DNA of 64,000 bases from Dermabacter sp. p3-SID358 (GCF_025147465.1 NZ_JALXOZ010000002.1:62001-126000); one strand, 5' to 3'; shown: positions 43,304 to 52,177, counted from the stretch's first letter. Program-made: numbers and translations. Notes: generated by a model from the letters alone, not told the origin.

Positions 43304-43873
43304 ATGGCATCACGCTGGCCCATCCCACCTGCCAAAGAGCGCGGCGATATTCTCCTTTCGTCCGGCCCCGGCGCTATCTACCGCTGGATCTACGGCGGAG
43401 TATGCGCGTTTTTCGCCGTGCTTATCGCGGTCGCACTCGTGATGATTAACCTCTTCCCCCACGACACTTCGGGTACGGAGCGCGCCGTGCAAGCGGTCGT
43501 CTTTGGCGGCCTCATCTTGTTTCTCATGTTCGGATTTCTGCTTTTCACCACGCAGGGCGTGTGGGCCACGCGAGAAGGCATTCTCATGCGCTCGTTGCCG
43601 AGCACAGGAAAGTTCCTCCCCTGGGGTGAAATCAATTCACTCGAGCCTGGCAGGCCCATCGGCAGGAGGCTTCGCACTCTCATCGCGCACACGTCAAGCG
43701 GTGAGAGCCTCAGAGTCCCCGTTTACTACAGGTGGGGAACGTCGAGCGTGAGATTCAGTGCGAAGCTCACACCCGAAGGTGCCCGCCTCGCGGGGCCCGA
43801 CAACAACCCCGCGGTGGTCCTCCCCCAGTTGCTTGAGCTGCACCGGCAGAACCGGCTCGGTGCGCAACTCTAG
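43304..43873 (+). CDS. PH-domain-like membrane protein, copy 2
   Basis: This is a 189-residue paralogue of the upstream gene. Shared motifs are the opening MA-x-RW...PPA-x-ERG, the PH-like strand GVWATREGILMRSLPSTGKFLPWGEINSLEPG, and the ending NPAVVLPQLLELHRQNRLGA. Its membrane segments are more hydrophobic, and a loop carries HDTSGTE. AAAGGAG precedes the ATG. The intergenic regions of both copies also look alike (TTGAGACAGATCCC...AAGGAG), indicating duplication of a whole unit. Confidence 0.6.
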   Translation: MASRWPIPPAKERGDILLSSGPGAIYRWIYGGVCAFFAVLIAVALVMINLFPHDTSGTERAVQAVVFGGLILFLMFGFLLFTTQGVWATREGILMRSLPSTGKFLPWGEINSLEPGRPIGRRLRTLIAHTSSGESLRVPVYYRWGTSSVRFSAKLTPEGARLAGPDNNPAVVLPQLLELHRQNRLGAQL

Positions 43874-43906
43874 ATCAGTTCAACTACTCGGCGAATACTG
43901 GAAGCT

Positions 43907-44824
43907 CTACCTCGCCCACAGTGCAAGCTCTTCCCACTGGGCAGGGGCGCCAGTACGACTAAGAGGAACCAGAGCATTCACGGGATAAGTAGCCATCAGG
44001 GACGGCAAGTGCTCAGCAAGCGACAAACCAAGTTGACGATGCAGGTATTGAATTAGTGTGAGCTGGCCAAAGACCTTGTTCATCGCGCCTGCGATGGGAG
44101 CCAACCGAACATCATCGTTCAACTTGGGCTTGATGTCATAGACACGATTGAACATTCGCGCGTGGTGCGCGGCGAGGTTGCGAAGCACATTAAGCGACTT
44201 GAGCCATGACTCCAGTTGAGGCGCGCTTAAGCCACACCGTTCAGCCATCCGATTTCTGGCAGGGCCCGGAGACATTCCATAGAGGTGGGAAATCATCCCC
44301 CAGTCCATGATCTCCACTGCCGCCCAAATTGGCATCTCACCCCGATACTTCCGCCAATGATGGCCTACGAAATCCTCTTTTGATCCGCGCAACGCGGAGT
44401 CATACTTCTCCCGCCACACGTCATACTTACTCCTACGGTCTCGCCGACGTTGCCGAGCCTGCGGGCCTAAGTGTTCGGGAACGAGGTGGATGAGAGGGTC
44501 AATTCTGCCGAGCTCATAGCCGAGCATGGCACGAACCGCCATTTCCACCCGATCCAACTCGCGGAAGATACCGTGTCGGAGCCTCTCATCGAATTCGTAC
44601 AGAGCAGCGACGAGTTCCAATGACGCACCGTCAATAAAATTCTCAGTAGCTACTCCATTTATCGGATTGAACTTCAGTAGTGGGTACCAGTACCCCGACA
44701 AGCGGTAATAGTTGAATCGCTGCAGGAAGCTTTCGGCCCAGGCCCGGTCGCCGATCTGCAGGCCTCGCTTGCGGAGCAAATCGACCTGCTCCGCATAGGT
44801 CTTGAATTGCTTCGCGTGGACCAC
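43907..44824 (-). CDS. Abi_2 (AbiD/AbiF-type) abortive infection protein, HEPN-like RNase
   Basis: This is a 305-residue protein of the Abi_2 family (AbiD/AbiF), associated with phage exclusion and, in published work, with RNA antitoxins. Family features are YAEQVDLLRKRGLQIGDRAWAESFLQRFNYYRLSGYWYPL at the N-terminus, the central FDERLRHGIFRELDRVEMAVRA and the late RNLAAHHARMFNR. R215-x4-H220 is the HEPN ribonuclease signature. The GTG at 44824 has a very strong GGGGGG site. A structured, promoter-linked segment directly upstream (44840-44899) looks like the cognate small RNA. Standing alone otherwise in the accessory region. Confidence 0.88.
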   Translation of the reverse strand: MVHAKQFKTYAEQVDLLRKRGLQIGDRAWAESFLQRFNYYRLSGYWYPLLKFNPINGVATENFIDGASLELVAALYEFDERLRHGIFRELDRVEMAVRAMLGYELGRIDPLIHLVPEHLGPQARQRRRDRRSKYDVWREKYDSALRGSKEDFVGHHWRKYRGEMPIWAAVEIMDWGMISHLYGMSPGPARNRMAERCGLSAPQLESWLKSLNVLRNLAAHHARMFNRVYDIKPKLNDDVRLAPIAGAMNKVFGQLTLIQYLHRQLGLSLAEHLPSLMATYPVNALVPLSRTGAPAQWEELALWAR

Positions 44825-44839
44825 GCGCCCCCCCTATCC

Positions 44840-44899
44840 CCAAAAGCAAAGACCGGCCCTGGACTCCCACCGAGGTGGGCAGCGGAACCGGTCGTATTA
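44840..44899 (-). ncRNA. Candidate AbiF-type structured RNA upstream of the Abi_2 gene
   Basis: On the minus strand GACCGG (44893-44888) can pair with CCGGTC (44856-44851). The enclosed CCCAC-CTCG-GTGGG (44879-44866) forms a perfect 5-bp hairpin with a tight loop, and TTTGCTTTT follows. TAATAC lies just upstream (44899-44894), 16 bases from TTGGGC (44921-44916); an alternative -10 is TAGCCT (44910-44905). The segment sits between promoter and gene, as reported for RNAs of abiF genes. The exact RNA ends are unknown: with TAATAC as -10 the outer stem would be lost, so the TAGCCT promoter fits better. Confidence 0.55.
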
Positions 44900-45000
44900 G
44901 CTCAAGGCTACCCCGGCCCAAACTTCGACACAAGCAATGGGGCCCTAGGTGGACTGACTGGGGACGTTGATTGAGTTTGCTGATTCGGCAAGAACAGTTG

Positions 45001-45333
45001 CTAAGTTGCTGGCGTGGCTATGCCAACTCCGGCTGGCCACGGATAACTGCCCGAGTTGGCTCCAGCTGACGCGGAATCAGCGGCAACACTGGGGGGTTCC
45101 GGGCTGCTCTCTGTGAGGCGGGCACCTATTCGCGCTGAGCCTTCTCTGATGCCTAGCTGGTCGTGGCCGACTGTCAAGCGCCCATTTGGTTTTAGCGTGA
45201 CCTGCTCGGCTTCGAGGTAGTCAACAACGATTCCGAGGAGGGCTTCGCCTACCGCACCCTGAGTGACGCTCACGTCATGCTCGACCAGGCTGACATCGGC
45301 AGGAAGTGGTGAGCGGCCCCTTTCGATCCCCAT
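45001..45333 (-). CDS. Hypothetical protein
   Basis: The 110 codons open with a beta-like segment (DVSLVEHDVSVTQGAVGEALLGIVVDYLEAEQVTLKPNGRLTVGHDQLG) and end with a Ser/Ala/Pro-rich tail. No family recognised. GATACT ends five bases before the ATG at 45333, so it might be leaderless. It lies in an accessory stretch and could be a small phage-related or defence-associated gene. Coding status is uncertain. Confidence 0.4.
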   Translation of the reverse strand: MGIERGRSPLPADVSLVEHDVSVTQGAVGEALLGIVVDYLEAEQVTLKPNGRLTVGHDQLGIREGSARIGARLTESSPEPPSVAADSASAGANSGSYPWPAGVGIATPAT

Positions 45334-45394
45334 AGTGCAGTATCAGCGTCCAAATCTCGGTTCCAGATTCTGCCGTGCAACCTGGACAGATCCG

Positions 45395-45586
45395 TTAGTC
45401 ATCTTGGTTGCTATTACTGCGGGACGGAGGAGACATAGAGGCGCTTGGAGTCCCCGCCTCATGCCCCAGCGCGGAGAGTACGATACCCACCCAACCTTCG
45501 GGAGGCGTCCAGGCCCCTCGCGGTAGCACGCTTGGCTCCTCAAGATCTTCGACAGCCCCCCCTGAAGCGCCTACTTCGGCGCTCAA
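45395..45586 (-). CDS. Possible small protein coupled to the DUF4411 gene
   Basis: A 63-codon frame (SAEVGASGGAVEDLEEPSVLPRG...) starts at a TTG overlapping the DUF4411 stop codon (TTGA). The acidic N-terminus and disordered tail give no family. It is listed because of the overlap and shared strand with the toxin-like pair. It may be chance. Confidence 0.3.
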   Translation of the reverse strand: MSAEVGASGGAVEDLEEPSVLPRGAWTPPEGWVGIVLSALGHEAGTPSASMSPPSRSNSNQDD

Positions 45587-46089
45587 TCAGGCTGACCACC
45601 GAAGTTGAAGGTCCACCCCTGCTCATCCACGAACTCCGGGAGCGAGCAGCAGGGCACGCTGAAAGACTCACATACGTCGGGAATGCGGGGCTTCTTCATG
45701 CTCCGCGAGCGAGTCTCTTGGGTGACCACCGTGCCGTCGTGCACCATGGCGAGTGCAATCACGAACGGATCAGCACTGTTGCGGTGGCCACCGCCACGGT
45801 TTCCCAGCAGGAGCGGGTGGGCCTTGAGGATCTTCTTCGTCGCCAACTGCACGTCCTCGGTGAGCGGGAGGAAGAGACCCTTCTGCTTCTTCACCCAGGC
45901 GGCGCACTCGTCATCTTGCTTGAGAACCTCGCGCTTGACCTCATCCACCGCCCGCACCTGCCCAAGCGCGATGAGAGCTTCGATTTGCTGCCACACGGCA
46001 GCGAAAGCACGCGGCTTGAAGATGTCGTTCCGGCCGTTTATGAAGGCGCCCGTGTCGAAGGAGTAGAAGGGGAACAGCATTTCATCCAT
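45583..46089 (-). CDS. DUF4411 protein (PIN-like nuclease domain, toxin candidate)
   Basis: This 168-residue DUF4411 protein has a PIN-like fold. Acidic PIN positions are visible: Asp12 in YSFDTGAFINGRN, the glutamate in VDEVKREVLKQDDE, and the late NSADPFVIALAM. GTVVTQETRS follows. PIN proteins cleave RNA, and this family usually sits beside an XRE-ImmA partner, as it does here. Its ATG is two bases after the stop of that gene, so the pair is one operon and probably a toxin-antitoxin or stress module. Which protein is the antitoxin is inferred from known pairings only. Confidence 0.8.
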   Translation of the reverse strand: MDEMLFPFYSFDTGAFINGRNDIFKPRAFAAVWQQIEALIALGQVRAVDEVKREVLKQDDECAAWVKKQKGLFLPLTEDVQLATKKILKAHPLLLGNRGGGHRNSADPFVIALAMVHDGTVVTQETRSRSMKKPRIPDVCESFSVPCCSLPEFVDEQGWTFNFGGQPD

Positions 46090-46091
46090 GG

Positions 46092-47291
46092 CTACAAGTC
46101 CGCCACTTCAGCCAATCTCTCCATTTGGCCCACCTTCACGCCCAGGTAGGTAGCAGCCGTGGAGGAGTCGAGCGACCTGCGGCGATGGGCACCGGTAACC
46201 TGCCTAATGTAACCCTTGCCTAAGTTTCGCGCCTTCGTGTAGTAGAAAGAGCCGCCCCCCTTCTTACTGCTACGTCCCTCCGAGGAGGTGCTCTCTACCT
46301 CTGCGGCAGAGCCTCCCTCATTCCTCTGCTTCTCGCGGAACTCTTGGTACGCAGCGAGCTCGACCAATCCGAGGGTGGTGAGTCGTCGCAGGAAGGCCTC
46401 GGCGCTCACGCCGTAGGGACGGGCGTACTCGATGAGCTCGCACAGCATCCACGCGCCCTCGTGGTTGGCCACCTCGGGTGTGGCCAAGATCAGGTCTGCC
46501 GGCATGAGGATTTCCGCCGCAAGTGCGTTACAGCGCGCCTCCAGCTTACGGTCGGGGGTGGTAGCCCTTGCGTCTGTGGTGGCGTCGCAGAGGCCTTCCG
46601 AGTGCAGGAGAAGGTGAGCATACTCGTGGAGGAGTGAGAACGTGCGCCCTCGGGTGGCGTCCTTGCCGTTGAGGACGATCACCGGGATCTCTTCAAAATA
46701 GAGGGAGAAAGCACGCATCTCTGCTGTCGGCACCTCTCCCCCCTCAGTGGTCATCACCAAGACGCCGGCTTCCTCCAGCGCGTTCGTCCAATAGTTGAGG
46801 TGCTTGTATTTGTCAGTCTTCGAGGTGGGCTTCCTTAGGCTGGTGGAGGCTTGCAGTAGCGTGCGCGCCCGCGCTGCAAGCTCTCTGTCGGCGAGCCCCT
46901 CAACATTTAGGCGCCAGGTGGTGGAAGGTAGCTCACCCTCACGCTCTGCGATGTCCAATAGCGCATCGCGCTGGAAGTGCGCCCGGTGGTACTCAGCGTG
47001 AAGTGCTAGAGACCACTCCCCCGAGGTGGCCTCGGAAAGCCTGCGGAAGTCGCGAAGGGAGTCAAAGTCTCGTGGCGGCTCCGGGAGAAAGAAGACGGCC
47101 AGTGCGCGGTTGTACACCTTCGCCGCGCTGCGAAGCTGCGCGATGGTGGGATGCACATTGCCGGATTCCCACTCCGCGACGCGCCCCTCTGGAATACCAA
47201 TCTTTCGCTCGGCGGCAAGGGGCTCTAGGTTTGCACTCTTGCGAGCCCAAGCAAGTAGCTCGGGCTCGACCAGCGCCGGAATAGAGGTCAT
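46092..47291 (-). CDS. XRE-family HTH and ImmA/IrrE metallopeptidase fusion
   Basis: This 399-residue protein combines an N-terminal helix-turn-helix (about 12-60: RKIGIPEGRVAEWESGNVHPTIAQL) with an ImmA/IrrE zinc peptidase. The zinc motif is HEYAH at 222-226 within TFSLLHEYAHLLLH, with further ligand candidates in KLEARCNALAAEILMP. A C-terminal helical region is followed by FYYTKARNLGKGYIRQVTGAHRRR. ImmA-type proteins cleave repressors in mobile elements. Here the N-terminal HTH suggests DNA-binding control of its own operon. The ATG at 47291 follows GGGAGA. A longer frame to 47420 has no support. Confidence 0.88.
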   Translation of the reverse strand: MTSIPALVEPELLAWARKSANLEPLAAERKIGIPEGRVAEWESGNVHPTIAQLRSAAKVYNRALAVFFLPEPPRDFDSLRDFRRLSEATSGEWSLALHAEYHRAHFQRDALLDIAEREGELPSTTWRLNVEGLADRELAARARTLLQASTSLRKPTSKTDKYKHLNYWTNALEEAGVLVMTTEGGEVPTAEMRAFSLYFEEIPVIVLNGKDATRGRTFSLLHEYAHLLLHSEGLCDATTDARATTPDRKLEARCNALAAEILMPADLILATPEVANHEGAWMLCELIEYARPYGVSAEAFLRRLTTLGLVELAAYQEFREKQRNEGGSAAEVESTSSEGRSSKKGGGSFYYTKARNLGKGYIRQVTGAHRRRSLDSSTAATYLGVKVGQMERLAEVADL

Positions 47292-47489
47292 GGAACAAGT
47301 CTCCCGCATGAGATTAACAAAAAGGGTGAACTCCACGCCAGGAACGAGATTTCTCTGCCAAAGAGTCGCCGTTGGCTCGGGGGTGGATTGACGCGGCGTG
47401 TTGCGACTCCAGTGGAGCAATACTCAGGATGCAACGCACAGGTGGGAACGGAAACTACTGCCAAGAGCCCGGAGTAGTTCGCTAGTACA

Positions 47490-48431
47490 CCTGCCCGGAG
47501 ACGTTAAACCATTGCTAGAAGGACGACTGAATCCGCACGCGGTGTGAGGACCGTGGTAGTTATCGTACCGTAGCGAGCCGTCCAGCTCACCCCGGCGTGG
47601 CACTTCTGAGGTGTAGCAACGGGCGTAGTCCTAGCCATCAGCCAAGGTGCGGTGAAACCACACGATCTTGCCGTTGGTCTGCGGTTAGTTCGGGCGAGTG
47701 TGCTTGTGCCTGACCTGCAGCTTGGCACAGGTGTCTCGCCACAAGCGGGAGCGGTTGGCGCCGCCGTTGTCGGACTGGACCCGCTCAACGGTCACTCCGC
47801 AAGCTCTGAACCACTCGACTAGTCAGATCAGGACGACAATCGCGGTGACGGTGATTTTGTCGTCGTGCATCTCGGCGTAAGCGATGCAGCAGAAGTCGGC
47901 GATGACGGGTTGCCGTAGGCCCTGCTCATCAGCGGGTCGCTGTACTTGACTTGTTCTTCGGCATATCGGGGTGGCGGTTCAGTTCCTTTCTCCCTGTTGT
48001 CAACCGACGTAGCACCAGCCACCGACGTCGGGGATGTTGCCGTGCTTTGTCACATCGACATGAATCATCCGGCCTGGGCGGCCGTGCTCATAGAGTCGAA
48101 CAGGCTCGCGAATGGTACGGCCGACATGGGAGAGCCGGTCCGGGTGTGCGTCGGTCAGGATCCGGTGGACAGTGGACGGCGCGATCCCGAGCCAACGGGT
48201 CAACTGCACAGGTCCTTCCCGCAGTCGGAGTCTCAGCTGGATACAACGCTTCGTCCTCGTCTGGCTGGTCTTGTTGGGAGAATGATGCGGGCGCGAGGAC
48301 CGGTCCGGCATCGGCTGGCCGGTCCGGTGGTGCTCTACCCGACGCTTCACCGTGGGCCAGGACACTTGGAACCGGGACGCAACCTCCTCGCATACAACCT
48401 TGACGGGCCCGTACTGGCGCATGTTCCGCAT
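47490..48431 (-). pseudogene. IS481-family transposase remnant
   Basis: The 48431-48000 part is an IS481 transposase N-terminus with HTH (VCEEVASRFQVSWPTVKRRVEHHRTG, PVQLTRWLGIAPSTVHRIL) reaching HVDVTKHGNIP. Downstream, other frames give VEWFRACGVTVERVQSDNG and then TRPN-stop-PQTNGKIVWFHRTLADG-stop-DYARCYTSE..YDNYHGPH, the IS481 DDE core. Stops replace a Tyr and a Trp, and there is at least one frameshift. The sequence near 47490-47510 (CTGCCCGGAGACGTTAA) looks like an IS481 terminal repeat. Dead element; the other end is not clear. Confidence 0.88.
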
Positions 48432-48532
48432 CCAGTCCTGGTCTAGGGGCGGAATCGTCTGCGCAGTCGCCGTTTGCTCCGGAATCGAGAAGTCTAAGTA
48501 GACGCTTCCGTAGGAAATAAAGGTCCAATGCC

Positions 48533-48800
48533 GACCCGCGAGCTGACCTGCAGCGCGATAGGCGTGTACAGGTGGAATGTCAGATCAATAATGGCTTCCC
48601 AACCACGATCAGAAACCGAACCAGAGCGTCGAGATCGCCATGATCGGACTGCACTCGGGTGGTGCCCGTAGGTGCTGGGTGTGAGCCGCGCGTCAGACAC
48701 GTCACAGCATCGCCACTGGGAACAAGGTGTCGGGCGAATTGACAACCGAGGAGCGCGGTACCACCGAGAAGAAGAATGTCTATGCCAGCCGTGGTCTCGG
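48533..48800 (-). pseudogene. NAD-dependent epimerase/reductase remnant
   Basis: One frame reads DILLLGGTALLGCQFARHLVPSGDAVTCLTRGSHPAP, the NAD-binding start of an atypical SDR/epimerase (GGT-x-x-x-G motif intact). A shifted frame continues as SDRGWEAIIDLTFH, the next conserved strand of the same family, and then ends. A frameshift near 48630 plus truncation leaves no functional product. It lies between the dead IS and the GH31 gene. Confidence 0.65.
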
Positions 48801-49113
48801 GCGGCAGTCCTGCTTGGGACCCAATCCGCTGTGAGCAGCGTCAGGTCGCCAGAACCATGACCGAGGTGGGCAGCATGACTTCCATGCCACTCGCGGCCCT
48901 GCGCGCTATATCAGGAACCTCGATCTCAGAGAGGCACTGCGCCGACACTCCAGCCCTTCCAGCCACATCAGACAGACGCTCACCTCACCCAACGCGCTCC
49001 TCGGGGAGGTCATCGCCAACCGATGTTCTCCACAAGAGACCTCCCCCGCACCACCTTGAGCGGTGCGAAGGGAGGGCTCAATGCGAACCGGCTTCGATGC
49101 GGCTCGGTGAGGG
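48801..49113. other. Gap before the GH31 gene
   Basis: No recognisable gene. Short plus-strand frames (for example around 48860-49100) lack family resemblance. I found no clear terminator for the minus-strand GH31 gene. Confidence 0.4.
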
Positions 49114-51651
49114 CTAACCCCAGATCTCGGCGACGGCCGCGATGAGCTCGGGGCTCGCCTGCTCGTAATCGAAGGTGCGCGGCAAGTGGCCCGACGGCAC
49201 CTTGCCAAACGCCGAAATCTCACGCATGAGCGACTCGGGGCGCTTCGCGGCAACACCGGCGATGGCCTGCTTGAGCGTGAAGCCAATCTCGGCGTCGTTC
49301 ACGAAGGCACGCAAGCGCGCGTAACGAACCTCGCGGCCCTTCTCGGTGTCGTCGAGAACGGTGCTGAAACCTTCGCTCGTGAGCGTCGCTTCTGTGCCAA
49401 CCGTGAGGCCGGTGACAGTGATCGTCGCGGCATGCTGCGCAGGACGATCTGCGGGGCTGAGCTTGCGAACGCGAAGCTCATCGGCGAGTTTCTCGACACC
49501 GGGGGCGAAGGAAGCGTCGGACCCGCTCGCCTTCAGATCCCCGAACCCAGCCGGGTCATGCCCAAGCAACCGAATGCGCCACCCGCGCCGCTCGAGCGCC
49601 TCGCGCGCCACCTTGGGGGTGTCGGCGGGGATGGTGAGAGTGAGGCTATTTTCCGACGCCTGCACGGCCACGCGCACGTGACTCCACACGAGATCGTCGC
49701 CCGCCTTCCACTCTTCGTGGAGCGTGAATTCGCCATCGCCACCCGCGGCGACGACGAGCTCGAGCACCTCGGGATTGTCCTCGATGTTGTCGGGAATAGC
49801 ATCGGCCGGCGTGAGCGGAAGAATGCCGCCGGCGCGCACGAGCACGGGAATCGAGCCGAGCGAGCGGAACATCTCTTGCGTGAACGCACCCGAATCGGGG
49901 GTGCCGTAGCGCTGCTCGGTGAACAGGTCGAGCCACATGCCGCCCGGGAGAATCGGTTCAACGCTCCCGCGACCCACGTCCTTCGCGGCAGGGCGCGTAA
50001 TCGGGGCCACGAGAAGTTCGGAGCCGAACAGATACCCCTGGTCGTTGCGATACGCGGGATATTGCGGGGCCTCGAAATACACGGGCTCCACAATCGAACG
50101 ACCCTCGTGATGCGCGCGGTAATTCATCGCGTGCAGATACGGCACGAGACGGTGACGAAGACGCAAATGCGCAGCCTGAATTTCACCGTGCGGGGCCGGG
50201 AAGTTCCATGGTTCCTTCACCGCAAACGGCGAATTCGACGAATGCAGGCGGTTGATCGGCGAGAACACACCGAACTCGACCCAGCGAGTCGCGAGCTCGT
50301 TATCGCGAAAGCCCTCCATGTGCCCACCAATGTCGTGGCTCCACCAGCCGTAGCCGATGTTCGCCGCAGCAGCCGTGAAGCCGGGCTGGAACGCGAGCGA
50401 GTCCCACGTGACGATCGCATCGCCTGAAAAACCCACGGGATAGCGGTGCGATCCGGGGCCCGCGAACCGCGAGAACGTGAGCGGACGTTCAACCGAGCGC
50501 GCGCTGCGCGTGAAGTGCTCGTGGTTGAGAACCCACAGCGGGTCCACGCCTTCCACACTCGAATAGGGGCCCGATTGCCAATCGATCCACCAAAAATCCG
50601 TGCCCTCATCCTCGAGGCGCTTGTGCAGCACATCGAAATAGGCGTCCATGAACTCGTCATTGTTCACGTCAAACGGGATCGCCTGGCCGTCGGCGGGCTT
50701 GCCGAGCGCCTCGCACATCGCCTCATACGCCTCCTCGAAAGCGCGCACGCCATCAGCGGGGTGCACGTTGAGCGTCACGCGCAGCCCGCGCTTATGGAGC
50801 TCCTCGAGGAACCGCTCCGGGTCCGGGAAAAGGTCACGATTCCACGTGTACCCCGTCCAGCCCGAACCGTACTTCGGATCAACGTCCGTGAGGTGCCAAT
50901 CCATGTCGATCACCGACACCGAGAACGGAATATCCTCCGCGCGGAACGCGTCCATGAGCTCGAGGTAGCTTTCCTCGGTGTAGCGATGATAGCGCGACCA
51001 CCAGTTGCCGAGCGCGAACTTCGGCACAATCGGTTGAGGGCCACTAATCGCAAAATAATCCTTCACCGCAGCCACATGGTCACGACCCGCGGCGAACACG
51101 AAGAGGTCAATGCTGCCTTCCTCGGCAGCGCGGGCGCGCAGGCGACCGTCGGAATCAAACACCATCGACGTCGAATCGTCGATCTCCGCATACCCCACCG
51201 TAGAGTTCACGCCCGGCTCGAGCGGGATCTTGCCGTCGGCCACGTCGAGGGTGCGAGCCGCGCCTCCGAGGTTCCCATCGAGCGCGCGCTGCGTCTCACC
51301 ATTCAGGGCAAGCTGGCGATCCGCCGGAAGCGAGAGGTCCTGCCCGTAGCGCCACACCGAGTGATACGCCGAAACGCCGCCCCTGACCTCGACCTTCAGG
51401 CCATTCGCCGAGAACGGGCCGCGGTCATACTCGAGGTAGAAATTCTCGGTCGTGACCGTGAGGCGGCCCTGATACTCCCCGATCGTGTACTCGGAAGGAT
51501 CAAGCACCACGTCGCGGTTGATCGCGAAGGTTGAGGGACGATCCTCAAACGTGCCGCTCGGCGAATACTCGAGGCGCACCACGCGCGGCGTGACCGGCGT
51601 GATCCGGAAATGCTCGCCGACGAGCTCAGCGGGAAGGGCAATATCAGTCAT
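49114..51651 (-). CDS. GH31 alpha-glucosidase/alpha-xylosidase
   Basis: This is an 845-residue family 31 glycoside hydrolase without a signal peptide. The N-terminal beta-sandwich (1-200) is followed by the catalytic barrel (about 205-560). The nucleophile is Asp357 in FWWIDWQSG and the acid/base is Asp411 in GFSGDAIVTW, with WNRDLFPDP and GWWSHDIGGHMEG as further family marks. The C-terminal beta domains are long (about 560-845) and include KASGSDASFAPG, encoded next to a CGTCGGACCC fragment of the dispersed repeat. It likely releases alpha-linked glucose or xylose from imported oligosaccharides. Belongs functionally with the GH3/ABC/GH2 locus. Confidence 0.9.
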   Translation of the reverse strand: MTDIALPAELVGEHFRITPVTPRVVRLEYSPSGTFEDRPSTFAINRDVVLDPSEYTIGEYQGRLTVTTENFYLEYDRGPFSANGLKVEVRGGVSAYHSVWRYGQDLSLPADRQLALNGETQRALDGNLGGAARTLDVADGKIPLEPGVNSTVGYAEIDDSTSMVFDSDGRLRARAAEEGSIDLFVFAAGRDHVAAVKDYFAISGPQPIVPKFALGNWWSRYHRYTEESYLELMDAFRAEDIPFSVSVIDMDWHLTDVDPKYGSGWTGYTWNRDLFPDPERFLEELHKRGLRVTLNVHPADGVRAFEEAYEAMCEALGKPADGQAIPFDVNNDEFMDAYFDVLHKRLEDEGTDFWWIDWQSGPYSSVEGVDPLWVLNHEHFTRSARSVERPLTFSRFAGPGSHRYPVGFSGDAIVTWDSLAFQPGFTAAAANIGYGWWSHDIGGHMEGFRDNELATRWVEFGVFSPINRLHSSNSPFAVKEPWNFPAPHGEIQAAHLRLRHRLVPYLHAMNYRAHHEGRSIVEPVYFEAPQYPAYRNDQGYLFGSELLVAPITRPAAKDVGRGSVEPILPGGMWLDLFTEQRYGTPDSGAFTQEMFRSLGSIPVLVRAGGILPLTPADAIPDNIEDNPEVLELVVAAGGDGEFTLHEEWKAGDDLVWSHVRVAVQASENSLTLTIPADTPKVAREALERRGWRIRLLGHDPAGFGDLKASGSDASFAPGVEKLADELRVRKLSPADRPAQHAATITVTGLTVGTEATLTSEGFSTVLDDTEKGREVRYARLRAFVNDAEIGFTLKQAIAGVAAKRPESLMREISAFGKVPSGHLPRTFDYEQASPELIAAVAEIWG

Positions 51652-51745
51652 GAAGTCTCCTCATCTCGCGCGGGCCCACATGCTCAGCCTACGTGCGGGA
51701 CTTGAGCCGAGGCCGGGTGGGATGCACCGACGCCTTGCGCAGATC

Positions 51746-51834
51746 GCGCCTATGCCGCGCGAGTTCATGAAAAAACCAGAGCGTGCAGGCCCGAAAAGGC
51801 GCTGCAGCCCTGGAATTTTCATGAAGAGTGACGC
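51746..51834 (+). repeat. 89-bp direct repeat, copy A (contains a large hairpin)
   Basis: Begins GCGCCTATGCCGCGC and ends AAGAGTGACGC. Inside, CATGAAAA (51766-51773) and TTTTCATG (51816-51823) are inverted, as are CCAG/CTGG and GCAGGCC/GGCGCTGC further in. It matches 52512-52601 at about 90% of positions. The two copies frame the MazEF-type genes. Confidence 0.9.
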
Positions 51835-51859
51835 CACCGAGCAACGACCGGGTCCTGGC

Positions 51860-52177
51860 TTAGCTCTCGAGGGGCCTCGCGTCCAGGTCGAAAGCCATGA
51901 TCACGGCATTCGCTAATGCGCGCTCCTGATCGGGCTGAAGGAAACCAATAGTACGGCCGAGGAGCGAGGCAGGGATCGTGACTGTGTTGTCGACGGAAGC
52001 GGTACATCGGTGGTCGAGCCCGTTACGCTCGCCGAGCTCAACCTCGCTCGAGAGGCCTTTGACGGTCGAAGTAACGGGCGCGACTGTCACCTTAGTCATC
52101 GCACTTCGGGCGACCTCGCGGGTCAGCACGAGCACCGGTCGAGTCTTGTCGAGCTTCGCAAGGCAGATTTCACGCAC
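51860..52177 (-). CDS. MazF/PemK-type toxin (mRNA interferase)
   Basis: This is a 105-residue MazF-like endoribonuclease. The family core is LDKTRPVLVLTREVARSAMTKVTVAPVTSTVKGLSSEVEL, followed by CTASVDNTVTIPASLLGRTIGFLQPDQERALANAVIMAFDL. The Arg in KTRPVLVL and the Thr/Ser of the PVTST segment match the catalytic region. The GTG at 52177 lies one base after the antitoxin stop with GAGG upstream. The pair forms a toxin-antitoxin operon with the RHH protein. Longer frames upstream run through the antitoxin gene and are not real. Confidence 0.88.
   Translation of the reverse strand: MREICLAKLDKTRPVLVLTREVARSAMTKVTVAPVTSTVKGLSSEVELGERNGLDHRCTASVDNTVTIPASLLGRTIGFLQPDQERALANAVIMAFDLDARPLES

Noticed and set aside
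45445..46149. 234-codon plus-strand frame
   Set aside because: Antisense to DUF4411, whose acidic PIN-like residues and operon context are convincing.
48494..48745. 83-codon minus-strand frame as an intact gene
   Set aside because: It only contains part of a frameshifted epimerase (GWEAIIDLTFH) fused to unrelated leading codons.
50446..51534. 362-codon plus-strand frame inside GH31
   Set aside because: Arg/Val/His-rich antisense frame; the GH31 catalytic residues are on the minus strand.
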